Assembly: GCA_013044035.1 (NCBI GenBank)
Contig: JABEVE010000029.1
Coordinates: 1 to 64,000 of the forward strand
Direction: 5' to 3'
Origin: Burkholderiales bacterium
Lineage (GTDB): Bacteria; Pseudomonadota; Gammaproteobacteria; Burkholderiales; Burkholderiaceae_C
Length of the DNA stretch: 64,000 nucleotides
The notes under the pieces were generated by a model. That model worked only from the letters and a program-made list of their open reading frames with translations, was not told where the DNA came from and ran no database searches. Shown piece after piece: positions 9,080 to 18,521 of this stretch. Numbering within the stretch: the stretch's first letter is position 1; each line of letters opens with the position of its first letter. A program made the translations under genes and the position numbers.

Positions 9080-10242
9080 TCCGCGAGGCTGGCGCCTGGG
9101 CCGACAGGCCCGCGCCGGCGCCGGCCGCGCTTGCGCCCGACGACGAGGCCGAGGTTGCGCGCATGCTGCAGATCTGCAACGCATGCCGCTACTGCGAGGG
9201 CTTTTGCGCGGTCTTCCCGGCGATGACGCGGCGCCTCGAATTCGGCAAGGCCGATGTCCATTACCTGGCCAACCTGTGCCACAACTGCGGCGCCTGTCTG
9301 CACGCCTGCCAGTACGCGCCGCCGCACGAATTCGCCGTCAACATTCCCCGTGCGATGGCCAGGGTGCGTGTCCGCACCTACCAGGACTATGCCTGGCCGC
9401 GTGCGTTCGGCGCGCTGTACGCGCGCAACGGGCTCACGCTCGCGGTGGCGCTGGCCTTCGGTCTGGCACTCTTCCTCGCTCTGGCGCTGGCGCTGCGTGG
9501 AACGCTGTGGCAGGCATCGCCGGGCGGCGATTTCGATGCGGTCTTCCCGCACACGCTGATGGTGGCCGTCTTCACCCCGGTTTTCCTTGCCGCCGTGCTC
9601 GCCCTGGGTCTGGGCATCCGTGGGTTCTGGCGCGATCAGGCGGTCGGACCGGCAGCAGCCCCGGCGGCCGCCGAGGCTGCGCGCGCGGTGGCGACGCTGA
9701 AATATCTCGACGGCGGGCACGGCCAGGGTTGCAACAACGCGGACGATGCCTTCACCCTGGCGCGGCGGCGCTTTCACCAGTCGACGTTCTACGGTTTTCT
9801 GCTGTGCTTTCTGTCGACCAGCGTGGCCACGATCGAAGCCGACCTGATGGGCTGGAAAGCGCCCTACGCCTACACCAGCCTGGTGCCGCTCCTGGGCATT
9901 GCGGGCGGCATCGCCTTGGTCGTCGGAACCGTCGGGCTGTGGCGCTTGAATCTGCAGCGCGATCCGATGCAGGGAGCGGTGGCGCAGCAAGCCATGGACC
10001 GAGGTTTCATCGCGCTGTTGTTCCTCATCGCGACCAGCGGGCTCCTGCTCGCGGCGCTGCGCGCGACGGCGTCCATGCCGCTGCTGCTGGCCGTTCACCT
10101 CGGCGCGGTGATCGCGTTCTTCGTCACGCTGCCCTACGGCAAGTTCGCGCATGGCCCGTTTCGCGCCGCCGCCCTGCTGAAGTGGGCGGTGGAGCGCCGC
10201 CAGCCCAGCAATCTCCTGATCGACGACGAGTCGACCGCGTGA
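9058..10242 (+). CDS. tcuB: TcuB/CitB-type iron-sulfur and heme membrane protein
   Basis: Membrane electron carrier that is thought to reoxidise the FAD of TcuA and pass electrons to the quinone pool. The 394-residue protein begins with a ferredoxin-like region holding two cysteine clusters, [11 protein letters not shown] (about residues 40-50) and [16 protein letters not shown] (about 77-92). About six hydrophobic segments follow from residue 120 on, including [21 protein letters not shown] and [18 protein letters not shown], with several His residues (for example in RFHQSTFYG) suited to b-type heme. The ATG lies inside the tcuA end, with an AAGGA site supplied by the tandem repeat. TcuA-TcuB pairing is the hallmark of tricarballylate use. 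Confidence 0.88.
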   Translation: MQPLDALIREAGAWADRPAPAPAALAPDDEAEVARMLQICNACRYCEGFCAVFPAMTRRLEFGKADVHYLANLCHNCGACLHACQYAPPHEFAVNIPRAMARVRVRTYQDYAWPRAFGALYARNGLTLAVALAFGLALFLALALALRGTLWQASPGGDFDAVFPHTLMVAVFTPVFLAAVLALGLGIRGFWRDQAVGPAAAPAAAEAARAVATLKYLDGGHGQGCNNADDAFTLARRRFHQSTFYGFLLCFLSTSVATIEADLMGWKAPYAYTSLVPLLGIAGGIALVVGTVGLWRLNLQRDPMQGAVAQQAMDRGFIALLFLIATSGLLLAALRATASMPLLLAVHLGAVIAFFVTLPYGKFAHGPFRAAALLKWAVERRQPSNLLIDDESTA

Positions 10243-10361
10243 GGCATCCCGCCCAACCCAGCCATGGCAACGCATCCGATCTGGAGCCGAAGCGTTCCGG
10301 CACGGTTTTTACAGAAGCTTACTGATCCGGCGATCAACGAGGAACACGATCCCTAGTCAGG

Positions 10362-10384
10362 CCCGATGCCGCTGTGACATCGGG
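10362..10384 (+). terminator. Stem-loop between tcuB and the MFS gene
   Basis: CCCGATG (10362-10368) pairs perfectly with CATCGGG (10378-10384) across a 9-base loop, followed by a pyrimidine run TCTTTCCCCC rather than a true U tract. It lies in the 191-bp gap after tcuB, so it may attenuate or process the transcript and lower expression of the downstream genes. It is weak as a classical terminator. Confidence 0.35.
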
Positions 10385-10433
10385 TCTTTCCCCCGCATTT
10401 CAAAGCAACCAACACGACAACCAGGAGACAGCC

Positions 10434-11738
10434 ATGACGGCATCGGTCGACAGTCCATCACAAAATCAAATCTACAAGGTGGCGCTCGCCAGCATCATCG
10501 GCTCGGTGATCGAGCAGTACGACTTTCTCGTCACCGGCATCATCGCAGCAACGGTCTGGGGCGGCGTCTTTTTCAAACTGCCCGCGCTCGCCGCGATCTC
10601 GGCCGCGATCGCGGTGTACGGCATCGGCATCGTCATCCGCCCGGTCGGCGCCTTCATTTTCGGCAACATTGCCGACCGTGTGGGGCGCAAGGACGCGATG
10701 GTCTATGCCCTGGTCCTGATGGGCGCGAGCACGTTGCTGATCGGGCTGACGCCGTCATACGACAGCATCGGCGTGCTCGCTCCCGTGCTGCTCATCGTGT
10801 TCCGCCTCCTGCAGGGCATCAGCTTCGGTGCGGAGTTCGGCACGGCATCGACCTGGGTGGTCGAACAGGCGGCGCACTCCAAACGACGCGCCTTCTGGGG
10901 CGCCTGGGTCGGCTTCGCCATCCCAATCGGGCTGCTGCTGGGCTTCGGCTCCGTCCTCCTCGTCAAGTCGCTGATGACGCCGCAGGACTTCATCGCATGG
11001 GGCTGGCGCATCTTCTTCTTCGCCGGCTTTCTCGTGGCCATCGTCGGCATCGTCATCCGCTCGCGCACGATGGACAGCTTCGTCTTCGAGCGCCTCAAGG
11101 CCGACTCGGCCACCCTCAAGAGCCCCGCCTACCAGGTCTGGCGCGACATGCCCCTGCGCATCCTTCGGACCTCGCTGGTGAACGCGATGTTCGGTGGCGC
11201 TTTCTTCCTCAGCTTCGTCTTCGGCACCGGCTACATGAAAGCCGTCGGTTTCACCGGGACGCAGGCCGAGAGCATCGGCCTGATCGCCGCGGCCTCGATG
11301 CTGGTGTTCATGATCATCGGCTCGCTGCTGGCCGACTCCATCAACCGCCGCACCGTCCTGCTGACCTCGGCCATCGTCTTCCTGGTGTTTGCAATTCCTT
11401 ACTTCTACCTCATCAACACTGGCAGCTTCCTGCTCGCGACGATCGCGGAAATCATCGGCTTCGGCTTTGTCTTCGGTTTCGGCTACGGCGCGATCCCGAC
11501 GTTCTACACGGAGAATTTCCCGACGCGCTACCGGGCTTCGGGCGCGAGCGCCGCCTACCAGATCTCGCAGGTCTACGGTGGGGGGCTGATCCCCATCGTC
11601 GCCGGGGTCCTGCTGCACGCCTACGGCATCCACCAGGCCTACATCTACATTGGCCTGTTTGTGATGGTCTACGCGGCGCTGGCGATCGCCGCCATCCTCG
11701 CCACGCCTGAGACCAAAGGCACCGATCTCGAGGGCTGA
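10434..11738 (+). CDS. MFS metabolite:proton symporter of the tcu-like module
   Basis: A 434-residue inner-membrane transporter of the metabolite:H+ symporter type, the group that contains citrate, tricarballylate and shikimate carriers. The start MTASVDSPSQ has an AGGAGA ribosome site. Twelve hydrophobic segments can be read. The cytoplasmic loop FGNIADRVGRKDAM after segment 2 is the MFS signature, and RLLQGISFGAEFGTASTW is the typical segment 4 to 5 motif. By position it should import the substrate of TcuAB, the role TcuC plays in Salmonella, but the ligand cannot be read from the sequence. A CoA-transferase gene follows after only 2 bp. Confidence 0.87.
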   Translation: MTASVDSPSQNQIYKVALASIIGSVIEQYDFLVTGIIAATVWGGVFFKLPALAAISAAIAVYGIGIVIRPVGAFIFGNIADRVGRKDAMVYALVLMGASTLLIGLTPSYDSIGVLAPVLLIVFRLLQGISFGAEFGTASTWVVEQAAHSKRRAFWGAWVGFAIPIGLLLGFGSVLLVKSLMTPQDFIAWGWRIFFFAGFLVAIVGIVIRSRTMDSFVFERLKADSATLKSPAYQVWRDMPLRILRTSLVNAMFGGAFFLSFVFGTGYMKAVGFTGTQAESIGLIAAASMLVFMIIGSLLADSINRRTVLLTSAIVFLVFAIPYFYLINTGSFLLATIAEIIGFGFVFGFGYGAIPTFYTENFPTRYRASGASAAYQISQVYGGGLIPIVAGVLLHAYGIHQAYIYIGLFVMVYAALAIAAILATPETKGTDLEG

Positions 11739-11740
11739 AC

Positions 11741-13147
11741 ATGCCTCGGCGCCGCGCCGCTTCCCAGGCCGTACGGCCTGGGGTGGCGCATGCGCTGACG
11801 CGAACGCTGTGGAGCGCCCTCGGCGCTCCACCTGAGCTTGCCGAGCAGGTTCGCTTCAGCGCCGCGGGCAGTTTGCCATCGGCCTTCGCGGTGACGGACT
11901 TCGCGGCCGCGGCCGTGGCGACCGCAGGCCTGGCCGTCGCCGAACATCTCACCCTGACACACCGTCGGCTCGCCACCGTCGAGGTCGATCGGCGGCTGGC
12001 GTCGATCTGGTTCGCGACGACGCTGCGCCCGATCGGCTGGAGCGTGCCACCGCTGCGCGACCCGATCACGGGCGACTATGCGACGCGCGACGGCTGGATT
12101 CGGCTGCACGTCAACGTACCGCGCCATCGCGCCGCCGCGGAGCGCGTTCTCGGGTCGCTGGCGCACCGCGAGGCTGCGGCCCATGCCGTGGCGCCGTGGT
12201 GCGGATGCGAGCTCGAAACCGCGATCGTCGATGCCGGGGGATGCGCAGCGCAAATGCGCTCGGCCGCTGCCTGGACTGCCCATGCGCAAGGCGCGGCGGT
12301 CGCCGCCGAGCCGTGCGTCCACATCACCACCCACCCCGGCGGCGCCGCGCCCGACTGGCCCCTGGCGGCGACGCGGCCGTTGCAAGGCATTCGCGTGCTC
12401 GATCTCACCCGTGTCCTGGCCGGCCCCGTGGCCAGCCGCTTCCTCGCCGGCCTGGGCGCCACAGTGCTGCGCATCGACGCTCCCGATTGGGATGAGCCCG
12501 GCGCCATCCCCGAAACCACGCTCGGCAAACATTGCTCCCGCCTCGACCTGACGAACCCTGCCGGGCGCGCGATCCTGCTCGACCTGCTGGCCCGGGCGGA
12601 TGTCTTCATGCATGGCCTTCGCCCGGGCGCGCTGGATGCCCTCGGCCTTGGCGCTGCGACACGCAGCCACGTGGCTCCGGGCCTGGTCGACGTCAGCCTC
12701 GACGCCTACGGCTGGACCGGGCCGTGGGCCGCCAGGCGCGGCTTCGACAGCCTGGTGCAGATGAGTTGCGGCATTGCCGAGGCAGGCATGTGCTGGCACA
12801 ACGCCACCACTCCGCTGCCCCTTCCGGTACAGGCGCTCGACCACGCCACGGGGTATTGGATGGCGGCCGCGGCGATTCGCGGCCTGACGCGCCGGCTCGC
12901 GCACGGCGAGGCGACGCGCGCGCTCCTGTCGCTTGCGCACAGCGCCCGGGTGCTGATGGGGTGCGAGGCGAAGCCGGACGAGACACGGCTCGCGGCCGAG
13001 ACCGAAGCCGACCGCATGCCGCAGATGGAGCACACGGCCTGGGGGCCTGCGCACCGCGTGGCCGCACCCTTGCGCATCGCCGGGGTCGAACTGAGCTGGG
13101 ATGTTCCTGCCGGCAGGCTCGGCGCCACGGCACCGCGCTGGCCTTGA
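11741..13147 (+). CDS. Class III CoA-transferase (CaiB/BaiF family), long form
   Basis: Probably moves CoA onto a carboxylate. The 468-residue protein is longer than the 400-residue norm. Residues about 110-150 (DYATRDGWIRLHVNVPRHRA) resemble the C-terminal half of the family. A complete family N-terminus then begins near residue 215 with LQGIRVLDLTRVLAGPVASR and FLAGLGATVLRID. The expected catalytic Asp is present in RGFDSLVQMSCG at about residue 340. It starts 2 bp after the MFS stop, so it is co-transcribed. Within this module it may activate the imported acid or an oxidation product; TcuABC systems do not normally need it. Confidence 0.85.
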   Translation: MPRRRAASQAVRPGVAHALTRTLWSALGAPPELAEQVRFSAAGSLPSAFAVTDFAAAAVATAGLAVAEHLTLTHRRLATVEVDRRLASIWFATTLRPIGWSVPPLRDPITGDYATRDGWIRLHVNVPRHRAAAERVLGSLAHREAAAHAVAPWCGCELETAIVDAGGCAAQMRSAAAWTAHAQGAAVAAEPCVHITTHPGGAAPDWPLAATRPLQGIRVLDLTRVLAGPVASRFLAGLGATVLRIDAPDWDEPGAIPETTLGKHCSRLDLTNPAGRAILLDLLARADVFMHGLRPGALDALGLGAATRSHVAPGLVDVSLDAYGWTGPWAARRGFDSLVQMSCGIAEAGMCWHNATTPLPLPVQALDHATGYWMAAAAIRGLTRRLAHGEATRALLSLAHSARVLMGCEAKPDETRLAAETEADRMPQMEHTAWGPAHRVAAPLRIAGVELSWDVPAGRLGATAPRWP

Positions 13148-13311
13148 CGGGTTCGCCCTGCCGGACGCGGCAAGTTTCCCGAGGGGATGGACGAAGTCCG
13201 TCGAGGGGATGGGCGCGGCCGCAGACGAGTCAAGGGTAAATCTGTTTGGTCACACGTCCAGTTCCTGCGTAGAGTTTGAACTTCACGCGTGAAGCGAGGC
13301 CATGCAACACC

Positions 13312-14946
13312 ATGACATTCGACATTGTGATCGTGGGCGGCGGGTCCGCCGGAGCGACTCTCGCGGCGCGGCTGAGTGAGGACGCCGCCGTCCAGGTCTG
13401 CCTGATCGAAGCCGGCGGTGACGGTCGCGGCCTGCTCGTTCGCGTTCCTGCCGGCCTCGTGGCCATGCTGCCCGGGCGGCCGAGGATCAACAACTACGCT
13501 TACACGACCGTGCCCCAGCCGCACCTCGACGGGCGGTGCGGCTACCAACCCCGCGGCAAGGCCCTGGGCGGCTCCAGCGCCATCAATGCGATGCTGTATG
13601 TGCGGGGGCATCGCACCGACTACGACGACTGGGCGCGCCAGGGTTGCGCGGGCTGGACGTTCGAGGACGTGTTGCCCTACTTCAAGCGCTCCGAAGGCAA
13701 CCAGCGCGGCGACAGCGCGTTTCACGGTGGCCAGGGTCCGCTGCAGGTGGGCGAACAACAAAGCCCGCGCCCAGTCACCAGGGCGTTCGTGCAGGCCGCC
13801 GTGGAATGCGGGATTGCGCCCAATGACGACTTCAATGGCGCCGACCAGGAAGGGGTCGGGCTGTACCAGGTGACCCAGTTCCACCACGGTCCGCGAAACG
13901 GCGAGCGGTGCTCGGCGGCCGCCGCCTACCTGCATCCGGTGATGCACCGGCCCAACCTGACGGTGATGACGCACACCCGGGCCCTGCGCGTCGTGATGGA
14001 CGGCACGCGCGCCGTCGGCGTCGAGGTGCTGCGCCAGGGGCGGCGCGACATCCTGCACGCACGGCGTGAAGTCGTGTTGTCGGGCGGGACCTTCAACTCG
14101 CCGCAGCTGCTCATGCTCTCGGGCATTGGCGACCCCGCCGAGCTGGCCCGTCACGGCATCGCCGTGCGCCACGCCCTGCCCGGAGTGGGCAAAAACCTGC
14201 AAGATCATCTCGACTTCATTCTGTCCTACCGATCGAGGGAAACGGACCTCTTCGGCATCGGTGCGATCGGCGCGCTGAACCTGCTCAAGGCTGGCTTCGA
14301 ATGGCGCAAGTCCGGCAAGGGCATGCTCGCATCGCCGCTGGCCGAAGGCGCGGCCTTCATCAAGTCGAGTCCGCAGGCCGAACGGCCCGACCTGCAACTG
14401 CATTTCGTCATCGCCATCGTCGGCGACCACGCGCGCAAGCTGCGCCTGGGCTACGGGTTTTCCGGCCATGTGTGCGTGCTGCGCCCGAAGAGCCGCGGCG
14501 AGGTGGGCTTGAACGACGCCAACCCGCTGTCGGCTCCGCGCATCGATCCGAACTACCTCTCGCATCCCGAGGACGCGGCGCTGCTTCTGGCGGGCGCGAA
14601 GCACCTGCGCAGGATCCTGCGCGCACCGGCGCTGGCGAAGTACCGCCACGCGGAGATCGGCACCGAGGCGATCGAAACCGACGCGGCGCTGCTGCAGCAC
14701 ATCCGGACACGAGCCGACACCATCTACCACCCTGTGGGCACATGCCGCATGGGCACCGATTCCAGTGCAGTGGTCGACACGCAGTTGCGCGTGCACGGCC
14801 TCGCCGGCCTGCGCGTGGTGGATGCCTCGGTGATGCCCACGCTCATCGGCGGCAACACCAATGCGCCGACCATCATGATCGCCGAGCGAGCGGCTGACTG
14901 GATGCGTGCCGACGCTCGCGACGCCGCCACCGCGGGGTCGGCATGA
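13312..14946 (+). CDS. GMC-family FAD oxidoreductase (alcohol/choline dehydrogenase type)
   Basis: A 544-residue flavoenzyme that oxidises an alcohol group. The FAD-binding FDIVIVGGGSAGATLAARLS opens the protein, which fixes the start at 13312 rather than the upstream TTG. GMC signature 1 is GKALGGSSAINAMLYVRGH at about residues 83-101. Signature 2 is SGGTFNSPQLLMLSGIG at about residues 262-278. The active-site His appears in YHPVGTCRMG near residue 478, and an Asn follows in GGNTNAPTIMIAE. It lies 164 bp after the CoA-transferase in the same direction. No substrate can be named from the sequence; it resembles bacterial choline or polyethylene-glycol dehydrogenases. Confidence 0.88.
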   Translation: MTFDIVIVGGGSAGATLAARLSEDAAVQVCLIEAGGDGRGLLVRVPAGLVAMLPGRPRINNYAYTTVPQPHLDGRCGYQPRGKALGGSSAINAMLYVRGHRTDYDDWARQGCAGWTFEDVLPYFKRSEGNQRGDSAFHGGQGPLQVGEQQSPRPVTRAFVQAAVECGIAPNDDFNGADQEGVGLYQVTQFHHGPRNGERCSAAAAYLHPVMHRPNLTVMTHTRALRVVMDGTRAVGVEVLRQGRRDILHARREVVLSGGTFNSPQLLMLSGIGDPAELARHGIAVRHALPGVGKNLQDHLDFILSYRSRETDLFGIGAIGALNLLKAGFEWRKSGKGMLASPLAEGAAFIKSSPQAERPDLQLHFVIAIVGDHARKLRLGYGFSGHVCVLRPKSRGEVGLNDANPLSAPRIDPNYLSHPEDAALLLAGAKHLRRILRAPALAKYRHAEIGTEAIETDAALLQHIRTRADTIYHPVGTCRMGTDSSAVVDTQLRVHGLAGLRVVDASVMPTLIGGNTNAPTIMIAERAADWMRADARDAATAGSA

Positions 14947-15049
14947 AGCCCGAGGCGACGGCCCACAGCCCAGCGCCGCCAGCCATCCCGTCGCGCGGCG
15001 CCGATCGTCGTCGCCGTACCCTGCCGTCTTGATGCCAGGAGCGCACGCC

Positions 15050-16429
15050 ATGCAGATCCAGAACTTCGACGCCATCGTCATCGGTGCGGGCCAAGCCGGG
15101 CCGGCGCTCGCTGCGCGCTGCAGCAAGGAGGGGCTGAAAACCGCGGTCATCGAACGGCACCACTTCGGCGGCACCTGCGTGAACGTGGGCTGCACGCCCA
15201 CCAAGACCCTGGTCGCCAGCGCGCGCGCCATTCGCCTGGCGCAGCGCGGGGCACAGTTCGGCTTCGACGTGGGCGGCCTGCGTGTCGACATGGCGCGTGT
15301 GAAAGCCCGCAAGGACAGCATCGTCAACGCGTCGCGCGAGGGCGTCGAAGCCTGGATGCGCGGCCTGAAACATGCCGAAGTGATGGTCGGCGAGGCCCGC
15401 TTCGTCGCCCCGGCGACTGTCGAGGTCAATGGCCGACGACTCACCGCGCCGTGCATTTTCCTCAACGTCGGCGGGCGTTCGCTGCGCCCGACGCTGGCCG
15501 GCATCGATCGCGTGAAGACACTCGACAACGTCTCGATCCTGGAACTGGACCGGGTGCCCGAGCACCTGGTCATCGTCGGCGGCAGCTACATCGGCCTGGA
15601 GTTTGCCCAGATGATGCGGCGCTTCGGCGCCGAGGTGACGGTGGTGGAAAAGTCGGCGCGGCTGCTGGCGCGCGAAGACGCCGACATCTCGGACGCGATC
15701 CGCGGCATTCTCGAAGCCGAAGGCGTGCACTTCGAGCTGGGGGCCGAGTGCCTGTCCCTGGACCAGGACGGCGCGCAGATCGTGGCCGGCGCCGCCTGTG
15801 GCACCGACCGGCCTGTCATCCGGGGCAGCCATGTCCTCCTGGCCGTCGGGCGCCGCCCGAATACCGACGACCTGGGGCTGGATCGGGCCGGCATCCGCAC
15901 CGACGCGCGCGGCTACATCGTCGTCGACGATCAATGCCGCACGAGCGCCGACGGGGTGTGGGCGGTGGGGGACTGCAACGGTCGCGGCGCCTTCACGCAC
16001 ACGGCGTGGAACGATCACGAAATTGTCGTGGCCAACCTCTTCGACCACGACCCGCGACGCCTGTCGGACCGCATCCCCTGCTACGCGCTCTTCATCGACC
16101 CGCCGCTCGGCCGCATTGGCCTCAACGAAGCCGATGCGCGCGCCAGCGGCCGCGCGCTGCTGCAGGCGAAACTGCCGATGCAGCGCGTCGGTCGTGCGCG
16201 CGAGGCCGGCGAGACGCAAGGCTTCATGAAGTTGCTGGTCGACGCCCGAAGCCAGCAGTTGCTCGGTGCGGCGATCCTCGGGCTGAACGGCGACGAGGTC
16301 GTGCACGGCATGCTGAACGTGATGTCTGCCAAGCAGCCCTTCACCGTCATGGCGCGAACCATGCCCATCCATCCAACCGTGAGCGAACTCGTGCCGACCT
16401 TGATGCAGCAGCTCAAAGCCCTGGATTAG
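15050..16429 (+). CDS. Mercuric-reductase-like FAD pyridine nucleotide-disulfide oxidoreductase
   Basis: A 459-residue class I flavoprotein disulfide reductase. Residues 7-22 bind FAD (DAIVIGAGQAGPALAA). The redox disulfide is C43/C48 in GGTCVNVGCTPTKT. The NAD(P) loop is VIVGGSYIGLEFAQMMRRFG near 178, and the C-terminal HPTVSELVPTLM carries the His that acts with the disulfide. It lacks the extra N-terminal heavy-metal domain and the C-terminal Cys pair of MerA, so mercury reduction is unlikely. The start follows an AGGAG site 104 bp after the GMC gene. It ends the tcu-like block, 50 bp from the convergent selD. Confidence 0.88.
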   Translation: MQIQNFDAIVIGAGQAGPALAARCSKEGLKTAVIERHHFGGTCVNVGCTPTKTLVASARAIRLAQRGAQFGFDVGGLRVDMARVKARKDSIVNASREGVEAWMRGLKHAEVMVGEARFVAPATVEVNGRRLTAPCIFLNVGGRSLRPTLAGIDRVKTLDNVSILELDRVPEHLVIVGGSYIGLEFAQMMRRFGAEVTVVEKSARLLAREDADISDAIRGILEAEGVHFELGAECLSLDQDGAQIVAGAACGTDRPVIRGSHVLLAVGRRPNTDDLGLDRAGIRTDARGYIVVDDQCRTSADGVWAVGDCNGRGAFTHTAWNDHEIVVANLFDHDPRRLSDRIPCYALFIDPPLGRIGLNEADARASGRALLQAKLPMQRVGRAREAGETQGFMKLLVDARSQQLLGAAILGLNGDEVVHGMLNVMSAKQPFTVMARTMPIHPTVSELVPTLMQQLKALD

Positions 16430-16479
16430 GGTCTGTTCACCGACTGGTACGCCCGCGCCGTTCGAATTCGACGCTGGGC

Positions 16480-17544
16480 TCAGCTCACCACCAAACGCGG
16501 TGCCGCCTGGCTTGCAGCCACGCTGCCGATGACCGTTGCCTGGGCGAAGCCATGGCGCTGGAAAACGGCCAGCACCTCGTCCACCGCATCGGGCGCGCAG
16601 GACACCAGCAATCCGCCGCTGGTCTGCGGGTCGGTGAGCAGGCTCTTGTCCTCGGCTGCGAACGCGGCAGGCAGGACCACGTCGCTGGCATAGCTGGACC
16701 AGTTGCGGCCTGAGGCACCGGTGACGAAGCCGCGGCCAACGAGCTCGCGCACACCGGCCATCAGCGGCACGGCCGCCCAGTCCAGCCGCACTTCGCAACG
16801 TGCGCCGCGTGCCATCTCCAGGACATGGCCGGCCAGGCCGAAGCCGGTGACATCGGTCAGCCCGTGCACGCCGGGCAGCGCCGCAAGGTCCGGACCCGGG
16901 GTGTTGAGTTGCGTGGTTGTGGCCACCATCAGGGCGTAGCCGGCGTCACCGAGCTCGCCTTTTTTCAGCGCCGCCGACATCACACCGACCCCGACGGGTT
17001 TGCCCAGAACGAGCAAGTCGCCAGGTTGGGCGCTCGCATTGCGCTTCACATGCTTCGGGTGCACCAGACCAAGCGCGACAAGGCCGTAGATGGCCTCCAC
17101 GGAGTCGATGGTGTGGCCCCCGGCGATCGGAATGCCGGCCGTGCGGCAAACCGACGCACCGCCTTCGAGGATGCGACCGATGGTTTGCGTGGTCAGGACG
17201 TTGATCGGCATGCCGACCAGGGCCAGCGCCAGGATCGGGCGGCCGCCCATCGCATAGACATCGCTGATCGCGTTCGCCGCGGCGATGCGGCCGAAGTCGA
17301 ACGGGTCGTCGACGATGGGCATGAAGAAGTCGGTGGTGGCGATCAGCGCCTGCTCCGCGTTGAGCTGGTAGACCGCCGCATCATCGGAGGTCTCGATGCC
17401 AACGAGCAAGGCCGCCGGGATCGGCATGGCCGTGGTGCCCTTGAGGATGTCGGACAGGACGCCGGGGGCGATCTTGCAGCCGCAGCCGCCGCCGTGCGAC
17501 AGTGAGGTCAGCCGGGGCTCTGTGGGGGTGGCAGGTGCGTTCAT
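16480..17544 (-). CDS. selD: Selenide, water dikinase (selenophosphate synthetase; SenC role)
   Basis: Makes selenophosphate from selenide and ATP. The 354-residue protein has the N-terminal catalytic loop HGGGCGCK with Cys21 and Lys24, equivalent to E. coli Cys17 and Lys20; the active position is Cys, not selenocysteine. ATP/Mg motifs follow: DDAAVYQL near 55, TTDFFMPIVDDPFDFG near 70, and GLTDVTGFGLAGHVLEMARG near 225. It lies 20 bp downstream of senB on the same strand. No selA or selB is present in the window, so its selenophosphate is likely destined at least partly for the adjacent SenB; SelD homologues in such clusters are called SenC. Confidence 0.95.
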   Translation of the reverse strand: MNAPATPTEPRLTSLSHGGGCGCKIAPGVLSDILKGTTAMPIPAALLVGIETSDDAAVYQLNAEQALIATTDFFMPIVDDPFDFGRIAAANAISDVYAMGGRPILALALVGMPINVLTTQTIGRILEGGASVCRTAGIPIAGGHTIDSVEAIYGLVALGLVHPKHVKRNASAQPGDLLVLGKPVGVGVMSAALKKGELGDAGYALMVATTTQLNTPGPDLAALPGVHGLTDVTGFGLAGHVLEMARGARCEVRLDWAAVPLMAGVRELVGRGFVTGASGRNWSSYASDVVLPAAFAAEDKSLLTDPQTSGGLLVSCAPDAVDEVLAVFQRHGFAQATVIGSVAASQAAPRLVVS

Positions 17545-17564
17545 CGTCGAATTCCAGGAGTTCG

Positions 17565-18521
17565 TCAGGCCATCAAGGCAGCCACCAGGCCGTGCAAGCG
17601 GTTGCTCTCGGCTTCGGGAGAAAAAAGCGGCGCCCGCAACGTGATTTGGCGCTGCAGGTTTTCAAGCATATCGGGATCGTCCCGGGCTCGCAGCAGCAGG
17701 GTTGCCAGTGCCGCGTCGTCACCGACCGCGAAGGTTCCGGCGTAGTCCTCGCCCAGCAGCCCGACATTGCCGTCGATGCGCGAAGCCAGCACCGGCGTGC
17801 CGCTACGCATGGCTTCGATGACGGCATGGGCACCCCCTTCCATGCGGCTGGGGTGCACCAGGACATGCGCGCTCTGGATGCGGCGTCGCGTCGCCGCATG
17901 GGGCAGAGCCCCATGCCAGCGGTAGTTGGGCTGCACAGCGGCGAGGGAGGCGGCCTCGGCGCCCAGAACCGGATCGAGGGCTGCGCCGATGTGGTCGAAC
18001 CGGATGTCGGCGCGGCTGGCCAGCCGCAGCGCCGCACGCCAGTAGGTGCGCGGATCTTTCTCGTCCCGCAGATGTCCCACGCTCAGCGCGCGCAGATGAC
18101 GGCGCGTTTTCGGCGGCGTACGCCGAGAGGCGCACGACTGCAACAACACGCGGCACTTGGCGCGCAGCTCCAGGGGCAGCCGCTCGGCGCCCAAGGCATT
18201 GAGCACCACCAGGGTATCGGCGAGCTGCAGCGCAAGTTGGGCGCCGGCGTCGGTGTCGATGTCACGGTACAGATCGGTGCCGGTGAGCGTCAGCAGCAGC
18301 GGGCGTTGCGGATGGACCTCGCGCCAGGAGGCCACCGATGCTGCCGAGCGACGGGCGTGCAGCGCGATCATCAGCGCCTCATCCCCGTGCGTCCAATGCG
18401 AGGCCAAGCGGATGCGATATGCTGGTCGCAGCATGGCCGCCCAGCGGCGCGCCGTCTGCCAGTTGCCATTGTTGGCCTCCTGCAGCGCCGGTGTCACGAT
18501 CACGATGGATTCACGATGCAT
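17565..18521 (-). CDS. senB: Selenosugar synthase (GT-B glycosyltransferase fold)
   Basis: Predicted to join selenophosphate to a UDP-sugar (UDP-GlcNAc for characterised SenB), giving a selenosugar. This is a carbon-selenium bond made by a glycosyltransferase-like enzyme. The 318-residue protein starts MHRESIVIVTPALQEANNGN, which fits the family's N-terminal nucleotide loop. Its second lobe has SVGHLRDEKDP near 170 and the donor-binding HPSRMEGGAHAVIEAMRSGT near 245, with an E-x7-E pair. An in-frame TAG four codons upstream fixes the start. It is followed by selD after 20 bp and faces senA head to head. An ordinary glycosyltransferase is the alternative, but the selD/EgtB-like context argues strongly against it. 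Confidence 0.88.
   Translation of the reverse strand: MHRESIVIVTPALQEANNGNWQTARRWAAMLRPAYRIRLASHWTHGDEALMIALHARRSAASVASWREVHPQRPLLLTLTGTDLYRDIDTDAGAQLALQLADTLVVLNALGAERLPLELRAKCRVLLQSCASRRTPPKTRRHLRALSVGHLRDEKDPRTYWRAALRLASRADIRFDHIGAALDPVLGAEAASLAAVQPNYRWHGALPHAATRRRIQSAHVLVHPSRMEGGAHAVIEAMRSGTPVLASRIDGNVGLLGEDYAGTFAVGDDAALATLLLRARDDPDMLENLQRQITLRAPLFSPEAESNRLHGLVAALMA
18516..18521. other. Shared palindromic start codons of senA and senB
   Basis: The hexamer ATGCAT reads ATG on both strands. Its left half is a possible senA start (plus strand) and its right half is the fixed senB start (minus strand), so the two divergent genes may begin on the same six base pairs. There is then no intergenic space: each promoter and ribosome site must lie inside the other gene. 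senA could instead start at ATG 18534, leaving 12 bp between the genes. Confidence 0.6.

Noticed and set aside
13148-13311. Gap between the CoA-transferase and GMC genes, checked for promoter or relic
   Set aside because: Only a short repeated CGAGGGGATGG is seen. No convincing promoter, operator or gene fragment.
12706-15573. 955-codon open frame on the minus strand
   Set aside because: Antisense to the CoA-transferase and GMC genes and low in complexity (Ala/Arg/Gly/His). No domain or ribosome site supports it.
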